From: Haloarcula mannanilytica
GTDB taxonomy: Archaea; Halobacteriota; Halobacteria; Halobacteriales; Haloarculaceae
Reading direction: 5' to 3'
Assembly: GCF_005406125.1 (NCBI RefSeq)
Contig: NZ_BIXZ01000002.1
Span: 1-64,000 of the forward strand
DNA: 64,000 nt
Shown: piece after piece, positions 39,361 through 49,126 of the stretch
How the letters are laid out: each line of letters starts with the position of its first letter
Numbering within the stretch: position 1 is the first letter of the stretch
Made by a program: the position numbers and the translations under genes
Notes under the pieces: generated by a model
What the model was told of the DNA's origin: nothing
Seen by the model: only the letters and a program-made list of their open reading frames with translations
The model's database searches: none

Positions 39361-40752
39361 TTATTCCTGACAGTCCACGTTCCCGATGTCGAAGCGAGCG
39401 CCGCCCGACTCACTGTCCGACATGGAGAGCGTCCAGCCCTGATCCGCGGCGACCCGTCGGGCGACGTAGAGCCCGAACCCAGTGTTCTCCGCGACGGCGG
39501 AGTGGCCCGCATCGAACACGCGCTCCGGCGGCTCAACATCGATGCCAGGGCCGTCGTCGGCGACGAAGAAACCGTCGTCCGTCGTGCCGACAGTAACGGT
39601 GACTGCCGGGCCAGCGTGCTCAAGCGCGTTCTGGAACAGGATCTGGAGAAGCAGCCCGGTCGATTCCTGGTCGGCGACGATACGGGTGTCGCTGTCGAAG
39701 GTCAGGCTCGCCTGGCTGTCGGCGAGCGTGTCCCAGACCTCACGACTGAGACGGGAGAGCCACACGTGTTTTTGCTTCGGGACCTGTTCGATCTCGTCGT
39801 GCTGGAGCGGCCCGTTCGGGTCGCTCGTGGAGAGTTCGACCACGGTGTCGATAATCGAGGCAACATTGGAGAGCGACTCTTCGATGTCGGCGGCCGCATC
39901 GTCACAGCCAGCCAGGTCTTCGAGTCGGCCGTAGGCGATCTGAAGTTCGTTTCGTAGCTCGTGAGACGCCACAAGTGCGACCTTCACCAGCCGTTCGTGC
40001 TGACGACGAAACGCGTGCTCGCGGAGCTTTCGCTCGGTGATGTCCTGTGTGTGTCCGACGATGCCCTGGATCTCTCCCGCAGCGTCGTACCACGGCATTT
40101 TACGAGTGCGGACGTACGTCGCATCGAGGTTGAGGAACTCCTCGACTTCGATCTGGTCCGTTTTCCCCTCGATCACGTCCATCTCATCACGGAGGGCTGC
40201 TTTCGCGTGTTCGTCGGCCAGTTCCGGGACTTCGACATCAGTGAGGCCGAGTCGGTCGGTCGGCTCGTTGAACCCCCGCCCCATCAGGACGTGTCGGGCC
40301 TGGCCGTCTTTCGCATAGAGGTGGTCGGGCATCTCGTTGAACAGCGAGAGTAACAGCGTCTCCATCGGCGATGGCGGGCGTCCCGCGACAGCCGGCGGCT
40401 CGCCGTCGAGACTGTCCCGGACAGCCTCGGCAACAGTGTCTTCGAGACGTGCCGACGGCTCGACTGCCGTCACGTCCAGGCCGTCCGGAACTGCCGACGG
40501 GTCCTCGCCAGCGACGATCATCGGGAGGTCGGGAAACAGGTTTCTGACACCGTACGCGATGTCGGTTCCGGACTGTCCGTCAACTGTTGCAGGCAGGACA
40601 AGCGCGTGGAACGTCGAACAGGTGAGCGTATCAAAGAGGGCCGAAAGGGCCGACAGTTGCGTGACCGAAGCCGGCGTCTCAGCGAGAGCGGATTCGAGAG
40701 TTGCCGTATCCACCCCGTCACCGCCGACAACTAAGACAGATTTGCTACCCAT
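39361..40752 (-). CDS. sensor histidine kinase with degenerate receiver and PAS domain
   Basis: A 463-residue cytoplasmic kinase without membrane helices. Residues 1-130 have a receiver-like fold (SKSVLVVGGDGVD..HALVLPATVDGQSGTDI) but lack the aspartate that would accept phosphate. A PAS domain follows (about 150-270: MPDHLYAKDGQARHVLMGRGF, ending PWYDAAGEIQGIVGHTQDITERK). The H-box is VASHELRNELQIAYG. The ATPase domain has LLLQILFQNALEHAG, DDGPGIDVEP and NTGFGLYVARRVAADQG. No cognate regulator is adjacent. ATG at 40752 gives MGSKSVLVV. Confidence 0.9.
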   Translation of the reverse strand: MGSKSVLVVGGDGVDTATLESALAETPASVTQLSALSALFDTLTCSTFHALVLPATVDGQSGTDIAYGVRNLFPDLPMIVAGEDPSAVPDGLDVTAVEPSARLEDTVAEAVRDSLDGEPPAVAGRPPSPMETLLLSLFNEMPDHLYAKDGQARHVLMGRGFNEPTDRLGLTDVEVPELADEHAKAALRDEMDVIEGKTDQIEVEEFLNLDATYVRTRKMPWYDAAGEIQGIVGHTQDITERKLREHAFRRQHERLVKVALVASHELRNELQIAYGRLEDLAGCDDAAADIEESLSNVASIIDTVVELSTSDPNGPLQHDEIEQVPKQKHVWLSRLSREVWDTLADSQASLTFDSDTRIVADQESTGLLLQILFQNALEHAGPAVTVTVGTTDDGFFVADDGPGIDVEPPERVFDAGHSAVAENTGFGLYVARRVAADQGWTLSMSDSESGGARFDIGNVDCQE

Positions 40753-40972
40753 TGTGCGTTCCCGGTGACCGTACTGTTGCGTGTGGTGGACCGTCACTGT
40801 TTCGGGCGTTTCGAGGAACAAAGGCCGCTCACGACCGCCAGTTCAGCGATGGCTCAGGACGCTCCAACTTCGGGCAGTTTCGATCAATCCCGACAGGACG
40901 GACACGGTACTCCGGCCAGACGCCGGAAATTCACACAAGATTTTTGCCGGATTCCGCTGGTGTCTGGAATGT

Positions 40973-41158
40973 ATGGTACACTGCCCTGACTGTGAGACCT
41001 CGCTCGAAACGGCCGACGACATCGAGTTCGTCGAAGTGGACGCGGTTACCGGGTTCATCAAGGCCTCCAAGCGCTTCTACACCGCGAACTGCGCAGCCTG
41101 TGGCGTCACTATCGGCAGCGGCGTCGCCGGCGCGAAGTCGAACGGAGGTGCAGCCTGA
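40973..41158 (+). CDS. zinc-ribbon mini-protein, first of a tandem pair
   Basis: A 61-residue protein with CPDCETSL at the N-terminus and CAACGVTIGSGVAGA at the C-terminal side, separated by a beta-rich segment (IEFVEVDAVTGFIKASKRFY). This is a two-knuckle zinc-ribbon design. A GATTTTTG box at 40939-40946 makes it leaderless. The stop overlaps the start of the next, related gene by one base (TGATG). Function unknown. Confidence 0.85.
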   Translation: MVHCPDCETSLETADDIEFVEVDAVTGFIKASKRFYTANCAACGVTIGSGVAGAKSNGGAA

Positions 41159-41325
41159 TGGTTCACTGTCCGGAATGCGACGCGGAGATGACCGACCAGG
41201 ACGACGTGGAGTTCCTCGACATGGAGTCGACGACGGGCTTTTTCACGGCCTCGAAGCGGTTCTATCTCGTGGCCTGTGGTAACTGCGGGGCCGCCATCGG
41301 CAGCGGCGTCGCCGGTGCGATGTAG
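41158..41325 (+). CDS. zinc-ribbon mini-protein, second of a tandem pair
   Basis: A 55-residue protein, easily missed because of its size. It begins MVHCPECDAEM and ends CGNCGAAIGSGVAGAM, aligning along its full length with the preceding 61-residue protein (MVHCPDC; C..CGVTIGSGVAGA; shared TTGFF/VTGFI, ASKRFY). The start overlaps the stop of its neighbour by one base, so it is translated by coupling. The pair arose by tandem duplication and would give two similar zinc proteins from one message. Confidence 0.88.
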   Translation: MVHCPECDAEMTDQDDVEFLDMESTTGFFTASKRFYLVACGNCGAAIGSGVAGAM

Positions 41326-41364
41326 CCGCCCTAGGCTTATACACGTCTCAGCGCAAGAGACAGT

Positions 41365-41583
41365 ATGGCGGAATCACCTGACGACGCGAAGGACAGCGGA
41401 CGACTGCCGAAGGCTCTCCGATCGGTCACACCGGGCTCGCGGAGCCGTCCCAACGAGGGCATGGACGTGTTCGGTTGGGGGATGCTCGCCGGCCTGCTCG
41501 TCCTGCTGGTCCCGCTCCTGCCGTTCATTATCATCGTCTGGGGCATCTCGAAAGTGACCGAGATGCTCACGCCCTCATCCTAA
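41365..41583 (+). CDS. small single-helix membrane protein (DUF7535-like)
   Basis: A 72-residue protein with LPKALRSVTPGSRSRPNEGMDVFG before one long membrane segment (WGMLAGLLVLLVPLLPFIII, about residues 43-62). This pattern is common in haloarchaea; I associate it with DUF7535 from memory. A GCTTATAC box at 41335-41342 is 27 bases upstream. It ends directly against the stop of the convergent dehydrogenase gene with no gap. Confidence 0.8.
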   Translation: MAESPDDAKDSGRLPKALRSVTPGSRSRPNEGMDVFGWGMLAGLLVLLVPLLPFIIIVWGISKVTEMLTPSS

Positions 41584-42579
41584 TCAGGACGTGTCGGTGT
41601 CGACGAGCGAGAACGCCGTCCCGTCGCCGTCAGCGCTTGCGTTCTCGTAGACGACGTGTGCGGCCGCGACATCCTGGATAGCCAGCCCTGTCGAGTCAAA
41701 GACAGTGATGCCGTCGTCGTCGGTCCGCCCCGAAAGTTTGCCAGCGACGATGTCGCCGAGTTCCCCGTGGAGATCGTTGTCGGTCAGGACGCCCTTGCCC
41801 CACGGGACGTTGATTTCACCGGAGTGGGTACACTGCTCGTAGTTATCGATGACGAGTTTCGAATCGAGCAGCGTGCGTTCGTCGTGTTCCTGCTTGCCGG
41901 CGGCATCGGCTCCGATAGCGTTGACGTGCGTTCGCTCGCCGAGCCACTCCCGCTCCACGATGGGCGACTCGACGGGCGTAATGGTCGACAGCACGTCACA
42001 GCCGGCGGCGTCCGCAATGGTGCCCGCGCGCACGTCGAACCGGCCGGCGAAGGCGTCGACGAACGCCTGCTGTTTCTCCGCGTCCCGGTCGGCGACGACC
42101 ACCGTCTCGATGTCACGGACCGACGAGATGGCCTCCAGTTGCGTGTAGGCCTGCGTGCCGGCCCCGACCAGACCAAGGGAGTCGGCATCGTCGACGGCGA
42201 GGTGGTCGGTAGCGACGGCGGCCGCCGCCCCGGTCCGCAGGCGGGTCAGAACGGTGCCGTCCATCACCGCCAGCGGAAACGCCGTCTCGGGGTCCGAGTA
42301 GATGAGTGTCCCGAGAACGGTCGGCAGGTCGTGGTCGCTGGGGTTGTCCAGATGGACGTTGACCCACTTGACCGCGGCGGCGTCCCACGTCTCCGCGTTG
42401 ACGTAGGCCGGCATCGACCGGAAGTCGCCGTTGTACTGCGGCAGATCGATGTAGGACTTGGCCGGCATGATGGTGTTATCCCTGGCATCAGCGGCGAAGG
42501 CGGCGGCGACCGCGTCGATGACCGCCGGCATCGCAGCGTGGTCCTCGACCGCATCCGCGCCAAGAAGCAGCGTCTGCAT
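41584..42579 (-). CDS. ornithine cyclodeaminase/alanine dehydrogenase family protein
   Basis: A 331-residue mu-crystallin-type NAD(P) enzyme. The Rossmann motif is LGLVGAGTQAYTQ (from about residue 135), with the active-site Lys41 (MPAKSYIDLP) and the KWVNVH strand. FPLAVMDGTVLTRLRTGAAAAVA is the family signature. The archaeal alanine dehydrogenase of this fold converts pyruvate, ammonia and NADH to alanine; ornithine cyclodeaminase is the other possibility. A CTTATA box at 42604-42609 (reading GTATAAG on the minus strand) is 27 bases upstream. Confidence 0.88.
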   Translation of the reverse strand: MQTLLLGADAVEDHAAMPAVIDAVAAAFAADARDNTIMPAKSYIDLPQYNGDFRSMPAYVNAETWDAAAVKWVNVHLDNPSDHDLPTVLGTLIYSDPETAFPLAVMDGTVLTRLRTGAAAAVATDHLAVDDADSLGLVGAGTQAYTQLEAISSVRDIETVVVADRDAEKQQAFVDAFAGRFDVRAGTIADAAGCDVLSTITPVESPIVEREWLGERTHVNAIGADAAGKQEHDERTLLDSKLVIDNYEQCTHSGEINVPWGKGVLTDNDLHGELGDIVAGKLSGRTDDDGITVFDSTGLAIQDVAAAHVVYENASADGDGTAFSLVDTDTS

Positions 42580-42603
42580 ACGAAAGCTTGGCACTCGGCG
42601 GCA

Positions 42604-42632
42604 CTTATACCCCCGCCGTCACAGGGATTATG
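42604..42632. promoter_or_regulatory. divergent TATA boxes, dehydrogenase and lipoprotein genes
   Basis: Minus-strand TATAAG (42604-42609) is centred 27 bases from the dehydrogenase ATG at 42579. Plus-strand GATTATG (42626-42632) is centred 27 bases from the lipoprotein ATG at 42656. Both genes are predicted to be leaderless, and the two boxes are only about 16 bases apart. Confidence 0.65.
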
Positions 42633-42655
42633 TCGTCACACGCCCAGTCACTGGT

Positions 42656-43540
42656 ATGCGTCGCGGGGTAGCGATTGTCATGGTCTGTCTCTGTCTGCTG
42701 AGTGCCGGGTGTGCCGGCCTGTTCGGCGACGACACGGCCGCCCGGGAGACGGTGACGCCGGCTCCCGTTCCGACCGCGGATGCGACGCCGGCCCCGGCAC
42801 AACGCGCCCCGGGCATCGTCGGCGACCGCGTCGTCAACGCCACCGCGCTCGGCCGTGCCCACGTGGGCCAGCTCTCGAACACCTCCTACCGGGTTCGACA
42901 CACCAGAACCGTCAGGAACGACAGCGGCCTGCACAAACGGATACGAACCCGGGCCAGTATCAGTACGGGCTACCGGTCGTACACCGCCACTCGAACGGTA
43001 ACCGGACCGGGCGTGACAGCGCGTGAGATTCACAGCACCTGGCGGAACGGCCGCGCGCTCGAACGAACGACCGTCAACGGCTCGACATCGACGGAGGTGG
43101 TCGCGGACAGCCGCGGCATCGGTGGCCCGCCGCGTCCCCCGCGGGCCGCGCTGTTCTTCGAACCCACGTTCAACGGCCGCCTCATCACGCTGCTATCGGT
43201 CACCAACGTCACGTCCATCCGCCCCGGCGACTCGGTCATCAAACAACTGTACGGGGTCTCGCTGTATCGCATCAAGGGAACCGGAGCGACCGATACGAGG
43301 GCAATCGCTACCCAGCCCGCCGACAGTGTGACCAACGTCTCCTTTTCGGCGACCGTGACACCCAACGGCATCATCCGGAGCTATGCGCTCCAGTACACGC
43401 TCGTCAACGGGACGGAGACGCGCCGGGTGACGGAGAGTCTCCGCTATAGCGACCTCGGAACGACAGACGTGGTGTTCGACACTTGGCACGGCTCAGCCCC
43501 GACAACTGGCCGGACCGAACAACACAACCGGACTGGCTGA
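42656..43540 (+). CDS. haloarchaeal lipoprotein of unknown function
   Basis: A 294-residue secreted protein. The N-terminus MRRGVAIVMVCLCLLSAGCAG is a signal peptide with lipobox LSAGC, so Cys19 would carry the lipid anchor on the outside of the cell. A Pro/Thr/Ala-rich tether (about 30-52) follows, then a beta-rich domain with several N-x-S/T sites (NVTSI, NVSFS, NGT). This layout is typical of haloarchaeal cell-surface lipoproteins, related to LolA-like or LppX folds by impression only. Confidence 0.8.
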   Translation: MRRGVAIVMVCLCLLSAGCAGLFGDDTAARETVTPAPVPTADATPAPAQRAPGIVGDRVVNATALGRAHVGQLSNTSYRVRHTRTVRNDSGLHKRIRTRASISTGYRSYTATRTVTGPGVTAREIHSTWRNGRALERTTVNGSTSTEVVADSRGIGGPPRPPRAALFFEPTFNGRLITLLSVTNVTSIRPGDSVIKQLYGVSLYRIKGTGATDTRAIATQPADSVTNVSFSATVTPNGIIRSYALQYTLVNGTETRRVTESLRYSDLGTTDVVFDTWHGSAPTTGRTEQHNRTG

Positions 43541-43730
43541 GACAGTTACCGGACGCAAAACGGAGAGAGTCCCCACCCACTGTCACCAGTCCGTGCCACC
43601 ACACGGACCGGGACAGTCGACACTACGCGGAGACATACGTAACGGTTTCTCCGGTTTCACGTCTCGATATGCACACTGGGCGCGCTCATCGCGTTACGGA
43701 TCCGCAAAAACCGAACCGCAGTCAGTGGGT

Positions 43731-43761
43731 CGCTCGTTCGGAGGTCTCTCTCCGGCCGACC
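43731..43761. repeat. 31-base direct repeat, copy 1
   Basis: CGCTCGTTCGGAGGTCTCTC followed by TCCGGCCGACC; the copy at 43905-43935 differs at two positions. The two copies bracket the hairpin cluster downstream of the thermosome gene. Confidence 0.8.
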
Positions 43762-43904
43762 GCCTGACTCACGGGCTTCGCCCGTTCGTCTTTTCGAGGT
43801 CTGAGCAACGCGAAGACCTCGCTTGCCTCGCGGCTTCCGCCGCTCACTATTCGAGGACCCTCACTTCGTTCGGCCCCTCGCTTTGCTCACGGACTGCGTC
43901 CGTT

Positions 43905-43935
43905 CGCTCGTTCGGAGGTCTCCCTCCGGTCGACC
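43905..43935. repeat. 31-base direct repeat, copy 2
   Basis: CGCTCGTTCGGAGGTCTCCC followed by TCCGGTCGACC, ending two bases before the thermosome stop codon. It matches copy 1 at 29 of 31 positions. Confidence 0.8.
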
Positions 43936-43937
43936 TC

Positions 43938-45617
43938 CTACATCATGCCGCCCATACCGCCACCCATGCCGCCCATGCCGCCAGGGGCGCCACCGGGGCC
44001 GCCGGGACCGCCTTCGTCGCCGCCGGAGGTCGAGAGCTCGCCGGCAGCGATGATGTCGTCGATCTTGAGGACCAGGTTCGCGGCCTCTGCAGCCGAGGAC
44101 ACAGCCTGTCGCTTGGCGTGGGTCGGCTCGACGACACCGGTGTCGAGCGTGTTCTCGACATCGCCGGAGAAGACGTTCAAGCCGGCGCTGACATCGCCGT
44201 CCTCGTGGGCAGCGCGCAGGTCGACCAGCGTGTCGATGCTGTCGAGACCGGCGTTCTCGGCGAGCGTGCGCGGGATGATCTCCAGCGCGTCGGCGAAGGA
44301 CTCGATGGCGAGCTGCTCGCGGCCCTCGACGCTGTCGGCGTAGTCGCGGAGCCGGCGGGCGACCTCGACTTCGGGTGCGCCGCCGCCGCCGAGGACGCTT
44401 CCGTTGGCGACCGTCGACGCGACAACGTCAAGCGCGTCCGTGACGCCACGTTCGAGCTCGTCGACGACGTGATCGGTCGAGCCACGGAGCAGCAGGGTGA
44501 CGCCGTGGGCCTCGTTGCTGCTGCCCTCGACGTAGAACAGGCCTTCGGCCTCGTCGCGGGTGACGGAGCCGTGACCGAGGTCCTCCGCGGTCGCGGATTC
44601 GAGGTCAGAGACGATGCGAGCCCCGAGGACTTCCTTCAGGAACTCGATGTCGGACTTCTTGGCGCGGCGGACGGCCAGGATGCCCTTCTCGGCGAGGTAG
44701 TGCTGGGCCATGTCGTCGATGCCCTTCTGGCAGAAGACCACATCGGCACCGGTGTCGGCGATCTGGTCGACCATCTGCTTGAGCTGCTGTTCTTCCTTGT
44801 CGAGGAAGTTCTGGAGCTGGCTCGGGTCGTCGACGGAGAGCTGGGCGTCGACCTCGGTCTCGTCGAGCTCGATGGCCGTATCGACTAGCAGCACGTCGGC
44901 GTCGTCGACGTTCGTCGGCATCTCCTCGTGGACCGGGTCCTTGTCGATGACCGCGCCTTCGAGGAGCTCGGAGTTGCCGGCGGAGCTGCCGGTCTGCGTT
45001 TCGATGTTGAGGTATTCGAGGTCGGCGATTACGGAGCCGTCCTCGGCTTCCACGGTGACAGCGTTGACCGCGTCGACGATGAGCTGGGCGAGCAGCTCCT
45101 TGTTGAGCTCCGCGCCCTTGCCCGTCATCGAGGTCTCGGCGACCTTCTTCAGGAGTTCCTCGTCGTCGGGGTCGACCTCGGTGGCGATGTCGTCGAGTTC
45201 GTCCTTGGCCTGCGTCGCGGCCATGTTGAACCCTTTGATGATCGCCGTCGGGTGAATGTCCTGTTCGAGGAGGTCCTCGGCGTTCTTGAGGAGTTCGCCT
45301 GCGATGGCGACAGCGGAGGTGGTGCCGTCACCGGCCTCGTCTTCCTGTGTCTCGGCAACCTCGACGATCATCGAGGCTGTCGGGTTGTCGATGTCCATCT
45401 CCGTGAGGATGGTGACGCCGTCGTTCGTGACGGTCACGTCGCCCATCGAGGAGACGAGCATCTTGTCCATCCCCTTCGGGCCGAGCGTCGAGCGTACTGA
45501 CTCGGCGACCGCGCGAGCGGCCGAGATGTTGTGTTCCTGTGCAGACTTGTCCTTCATCCGCTGGGAGTCCTCTCCCAGGATGATCATCGGCTGGCCCTGC
45601 ATCTGGCGTTGGCTCAT
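43938..45617 (-). CDS. thsA: thermosome subunit (group II chaperonin)
   Basis: The 559-residue subunit of the two-ring ATP-dependent protein-folding machine. Motifs: [36 protein letters not shown], and the ATP-site [15 protein letters not shown]. The C-terminal tail is a Gly-Gly-Met repeat that points into the folding chamber. ATG at 45617 is chosen; the box CTTTTATATAG (45644-45653) predicts a start of transcription a few bases upstream, consistent with a strong, heat-responsive promoter. Haloarchaea usually have two or three paralogues, so the letter in the symbol is provisional. Confidence 0.97.
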   Translation of the reverse strand: MSQRQMQGQPMIILGEDSQRMKDKSAQEHNISAARAVAESVRSTLGPKGMDKMLVSSMGDVTVTNDGVTILTEMDIDNPTASMIVEVAETQEDEAGDGTTSAVAIAGELLKNAEDLLEQDIHPTAIIKGFNMAATQAKDELDDIATEVDPDDEELLKKVAETSMTGKGAELNKELLAQLIVDAVNAVTVEAEDGSVIADLEYLNIETQTGSSAGNSELLEGAVIDKDPVHEEMPTNVDDADVLLVDTAIELDETEVDAQLSVDDPSQLQNFLDKEEQQLKQMVDQIADTGADVVFCQKGIDDMAQHYLAEKGILAVRRAKKSDIEFLKEVLGARIVSDLESATAEDLGHGSVTRDEAEGLFYVEGSSNEAHGVTLLLRGSTDHVVDELERGVTDALDVVASTVANGSVLGGGGAPEVEVARRLRDYADSVEGREQLAIESFADALEIIPRTLAENAGLDSIDTLVDLRAAHEDGDVSAGLNVFSGDVENTLDTGVVEPTHAKRQAVSSAAEAANLVLKIDDIIAAGELSTSGGDEGGPGGPGGAPGGMGGMGGGMGGMM

Positions 45618-45643
45618 AATCAAGCGAAGATTGCATGTGGTTC

Positions 45644-45653
45644 TATATAAAAG
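45644..45653 (-). promoter_or_regulatory. TATA box of the thermosome gene
   Basis: Minus-strand CTTTTATATA is a near-consensus haloarchaeal box, centred about 31 bases from the ATG. Confidence 0.7.
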
Positions 45654-45791
45654 TAGGGGTTACAGGGTCCTCGGCGGTCGCCTTCTGTCACACCCAGAAC
45701 GGGTAAAACCACCGGACAAAGGTGGTATTTCCCGCCAGCAGTGGTAGCTGTTGGCACGCCCCATCAAGACGGCGACGACCTGTTTATATAT

Positions 45792-46181
45792 TCACTCGAC
45801 CGGCTCCGTCCAGTGGACTGTGACCGACCCGACAACAAAGGCGTCCTCGGAGTCGGGGTTTCGCCGGAACTGAATCGTGTTCTCGCCGAGTTGCAGCCGT
45901 TCGGGCGCAATCGTGTCCATCCAGAGCTGCCAGCCCTCGCCCGGCGCGATGTCGAACCCCGACAGCGCCTCGCCGTTGACCACGATTTCGTGCTCGAAAT
46001 CCTCCACGTCAAACACCTGCATCTGGACGTACGGGTCCGCCGGTGACGAGGTCTGGAGGTCGAAGGAAATCGGGTCGGTCGAATCGCCGGTGTACTCGGC
46101 CCAGGGAACGTCGAGCGAGTCCGCCGACGGGCCGAGGTGCTGCTGGAACTGACAGAGCGCATAGTTGGCGCGACGTGACAT
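45792..46181 (-). CDS. conserved haloarchaeal protein (DUF7383-like)
   Basis: A 129-residue, beta-rich, acidic protein with [38 protein letters not shown] and [10 protein letters not shown]. It reads as a small jelly-roll or sandwich fold without metal or nucleotide motifs. I associate this pattern with DUF7383 from memory. ATTTTTATA at 46204-46212 (minus) is centred 27 bases from its ATG. Divergent from mutS with an 86-base gap. Confidence 0.75.
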   Translation of the reverse strand: MSRRANYALCQFQQHLGPSADSLDVPWAEYTGDSTDPISFDLQTSSPADPYVQMQVFDVEDFEHEIVVNGEALSGFDIAPGEGWQLWMDTIAPERLQLGENTIQFRRNPDSEDAFVVGSVTVHWTEPVE

Positions 46182-46203
46182 ACGAACAACGTCTCTCCAG
46201 CGG

Positions 46204-46212
46204 TATAAAAAT
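46204..46212 (-). promoter_or_regulatory. TATA box of the DUF7383-like gene
   Basis: Minus-strand ATTTTTATA centred 27 bases from the start codon at 46181. No comparable box is evident for the divergent mutS gene. Confidence 0.6.
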
Positions 46213-46267
46213 CAGTGGTCGGCCCGGTCGTGCGATCCAAACGCTCACGACAGAGAGCGGAGCGCCT

Positions 46268-49111
46268 ATGAGTGCCGGACTGTTGCCCTCCGGTATGGAC
46301 GCTGCGCTTGGCCCGCCCGAGCAGATGGCCGAGCTCGAAGAAGACCTGACGCCGATGATGGCACAGTACTACGAGCTGTGCCGGCAGTACGACGACGCCC
46401 TAGTCCTCTTTCAGGTCGGGGACTTCTACGAGGCCTTCTGTGCGGCCGCACAGCGGGTCGCCCGGCTGTGTGAGATCACGCTGACCCAGCGGGAGGACTC
46501 GACCGGCGAGTACCCGATGGCCGGCATCCCCATCGACAACGCCGAGTCCTACGTCGAGACGCTGCTGGACGCGGGCTACCGGGTCGCCATCGCCGACCAG
46601 GTCGAGGACCCCGACGAGGTCAGCGGCGTGGTCGAACGCGCGGTGACGCGAATCGTCACGCCCGGCACGCTCACCGAGAACGAACTGCTTGGCGGCGCGG
46701 ACAACAACTACGTTGCGGCCCTGACCGCCGGCGAGCGCTACGGGCTGGCCCTGCTCGACGTATCGACCGGCGACTGCTACGCCACGAGCGTCGGCTCCGA
46801 GAGCGCCGTCGCCGACGAACTCAGCCGCTTCGGCCCGGCGGAAGCCATCGTCGGCCCCGACGTTGACGTGGACCGGGACGCCGTCTTCGGCCCGGCCTGT
46901 CTGGTGACACGCTACGACGCGGACGCCTTCGGCCGAGAGCGCGCCGCCGACCGCGTGGGACAGTACTTCGGCCCACCAGAGCGCCTGCTCGCCGGCGACG
47001 CGGAAATCCGGGCCTGTGGCGGCCTGCTGGCCTATGCCGAATACACCCGCGGGAGCAGCGGCGCGGTCGGTCCCGACGGCGAGCCAGTCGACGCGGACGT
47101 GGACCCCGCCGGTACGCTCGACTATCTCAATCACCTCACGCGCTACGACCCGCGGGAGTACATGCTGCTTGACGCCGTCGCCGTCGAGAGCCTCGAACTG
47201 TTCGAGCGCCGGTCGGTCCGGGGCCACGAGAACCGCACGCTCGTTGATACGGTCGACGAGACCGCGTGTGCGCTGGGGCGGCGGAAACTGACCGACTGGC
47301 TCCGCCGGCCGCTGCTCGACGCCGACCGCATCGAGGCCCGCCACGGCGCGGTTGCAGAGCTTCAGCGCGACCCGGCGACCCGAGAGGCCCTCTCGGACCT
47401 GCTCGCGGAGGTGTACGACCTCGAACGGCTCATCTCGCGCGTCTCGCGGGGTCGAGCGAACGCCCGCGATCTCCGGTCGCTGGCCGCCACGCTGTCGGTC
47501 GTGCCCGATATTCGGGATGAACTCGACGAGGCCAACGCCCGGCTGCTCGCAGACCTCCATGCCACGCTGGACCCGTTGACCGAGACCCGCAAGGAAATCG
47601 AGGCGGCAATCCGCACGGACCCGCCACAGCAGGTGACCGAGGGTGGCGTCATCCGCGAGGGCTACGACGAGGAACTGGACCGACTGCGCTCGACCGAGCA
47701 GTCGGGCAAGCAGTGGATCGACGACCTCGAAGCGAGCGAGCGCGAGCGCACCGGCATCGACTCGCTGAAGGTCGGCCACAACTCGGTCCATGGCTACTAC
47801 ATCGAGGTGACAAACGCCAACCTCGACGCCGTTCCCGAGGACTACCAGCGCCGCCAGACGCTGAAAAACAGCGAGCGCTACTACACGCCGGAACTCAAGG
47901 AGCGCGAAGACGAGATCCTGCGCGCCGAGAGCGCGGCCGACGACCTGGAGTACGACCTGTTCTGTACGGTCCGGGACGAGGTGGCCGAGGAGGCCGAGCG
48001 CGTGCAGGCGCTCGCGGACCGGCTGGCCCGCCTCGACGTGCTGGTTTCTTTCGCCGAAGTTGCGGCCCAGTACGACTACTGTCGGCCGGCCGTCGGCAGC
48101 GACGGCATCGACATCACCGCCGGCCGCCACCCGGTCGTCGAGCGGACCGAGGACGCCTTCGTCCCCAACGACACGCAGCTGGGGAGCGGGCCGCTGCGGG
48201 AGAGCAGCGACCGGGAGTCGAACGAAGAGCAGTCTGACGGTGATACCCCCGGAGTGCAAGACCCGTTCCTCGCCGTCGTCACGGGGCCAAACATGAGCGG
48301 GAAGTCGACGTACATGCGTCAGGTCGCGCTCATCTGTCTGCTAGCCCAGGCGGGGGGCTTCGTCCCCGCGAAGGCGGCCGACCTGCCGATTCTCGACCGG
48401 GTGTTCACCCGCGTCGGGGCCAGCGACGACATCGCCGGCGGCCGCTCGACGTTCATGATCGAGATGACCGAACTAGCGACGATTCTCGACGCGGCGACCG
48501 CCGACTCGCTGGTCCTGCTGGACGAAGTGGGACGGGGCACGTCGACGGCCGACGGGCTGGCTATCGCCCGCGCCGTCACCGAGTATCTCCACGACGAGGT
48601 GGGGGCGTACACGCTGTTTGCGACCCATCATCACGACCTGACGGCCGTCGCCGCCGACCTGCCCGGCGCGACCAATCGCCACTTCGAGACCAGCCGCGAG
48701 GACAGCGACGTTCGCTTCGACCACGAACTCGCGCCCGGTCCCGCGGCGGCCTCCTACGGCGTCGAGGTGGCGAACATGGCCGGCGTCCCCAAATCCGTCG
48801 TCGAGCGCTCGCGGGACCTCCTGACGGATGCCGACGCCGGTGAAACGAGCGCCGCCGAAGAAGAGTCGGGAGACGCTGGCGAATCCGAGACGGAGGCGAC
48901 GAAACCGACAGGAAACGGAACGGAGGCACCGACGGCCAGTGAGGGTCCAGCAGACGGACACACACAGGAGAAGCTTCGGACGAACGGGGCCGCCGTTGAG
49001 GGGGAGCTTCCGGAGTCAGTGACACAGCAGTTGGCGTCGCTCGACGTAGCGACGATGACGCCGATAGAGGCGATGAACGCGCTCGCGGACTTGCAGGACC
49101 GCCTCGAATAG
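46268..49111 (+). CDS. mutS: DNA mismatch repair protein MutS
   Basis: A 947-residue MutS1. The mismatch-reading domain has the Phe-x-Glu motif in [19 protein letters not shown]. Connector and lever domains follow, with [13 protein letters not shown] in the clamp region. The ATPase domain has Walker [10 protein letters not shown] (from residue 673), the STFMIEMTE switch, [15 protein letters not shown] and FATHHHDL. An acidic insert of about 30 residues ([14 protein letters not shown]) precedes the ATPase domain, and a second acidic linker precedes the C-terminal dimerisation segment. MutL is not in the window. ATG at 46268. Confidence 0.96.
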   Translation: MSAGLLPSGMDAALGPPEQMAELEEDLTPMMAQYYELCRQYDDALVLFQVGDFYEAFCAAAQRVARLCEITLTQREDSTGEYPMAGIPIDNAESYVETLLDAGYRVAIADQVEDPDEVSGVVERAVTRIVTPGTLTENELLGGADNNYVAALTAGERYGLALLDVSTGDCYATSVGSESAVADELSRFGPAEAIVGPDVDVDRDAVFGPACLVTRYDADAFGRERAADRVGQYFGPPERLLAGDAEIRACGGLLAYAEYTRGSSGAVGPDGEPVDADVDPAGTLDYLNHLTRYDPREYMLLDAVAVESLELFERRSVRGHENRTLVDTVDETACALGRRKLTDWLRRPLLDADRIEARHGAVAELQRDPATREALSDLLAEVYDLERLISRVSRGRANARDLRSLAATLSVVPDIRDELDEANARLLADLHATLDPLTETRKEIEAAIRTDPPQQVTEGGVIREGYDEELDRLRSTEQSGKQWIDDLEASERERTGIDSLKVGHNSVHGYYIEVTNANLDAVPEDYQRRQTLKNSERYYTPELKEREDEILRAESAADDLEYDLFCTVRDEVAEEAERVQALADRLARLDVLVSFAEVAAQYDYCRPAVGSDGIDITAGRHPVVERTEDAFVPNDTQLGSGPLRESSDRESNEEQSDGDTPGVQDPFLAVVTGPNMSGKSTYMRQVALICLLAQAGGFVPAKAADLPILDRVFTRVGASDDIAGGRSTFMIEMTELATILDAATADSLVLLDEVGRGTSTADGLAIARAVTEYLHDEVGAYTLFATHHHDLTAVAADLPGATNRHFETSREDSDVRFDHELAPGPAAASYGVEVANMAGVPKSVVERSRDLLTDADAGETSAAEEESGDAGESETEATKPTGNGTEAPTASEGPADGHTQEKLRTNGAAVEGELPESVTQQLASLDVATMTPIEAMNALADLQDRLE

Positions 49112-49126
49112 CAGCGGTAGCGGAGA

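Larger units (their letters stand above)
43541..43937. other. spacer with cluster of hairpins and a 31-base direct repeat
   Basis: About 400 bases between the lipoprotein gene and the convergent thermosome gene. From 43731 to 43935 nearly every base lies in a short repeat or hairpin: ACGGG-CTTCG-CCCGT (43771-43785), GAGGTCT/AGACCTC (43796-43820), ACGGA-CTGCG-TCCGT (43889-43903), plus the direct repeat listed separately. It may serve as a bidirectional terminator. No gene was seen. Confidence 0.6.

Noticed and set aside
46400-48259. A 619-codon open frame antisense to mutS
   Set aside because: It lies opposite conserved MutS motifs and reads as Arg/Val/Gly-rich sequence without domains. GC-rich genomes produce such long antisense frames.
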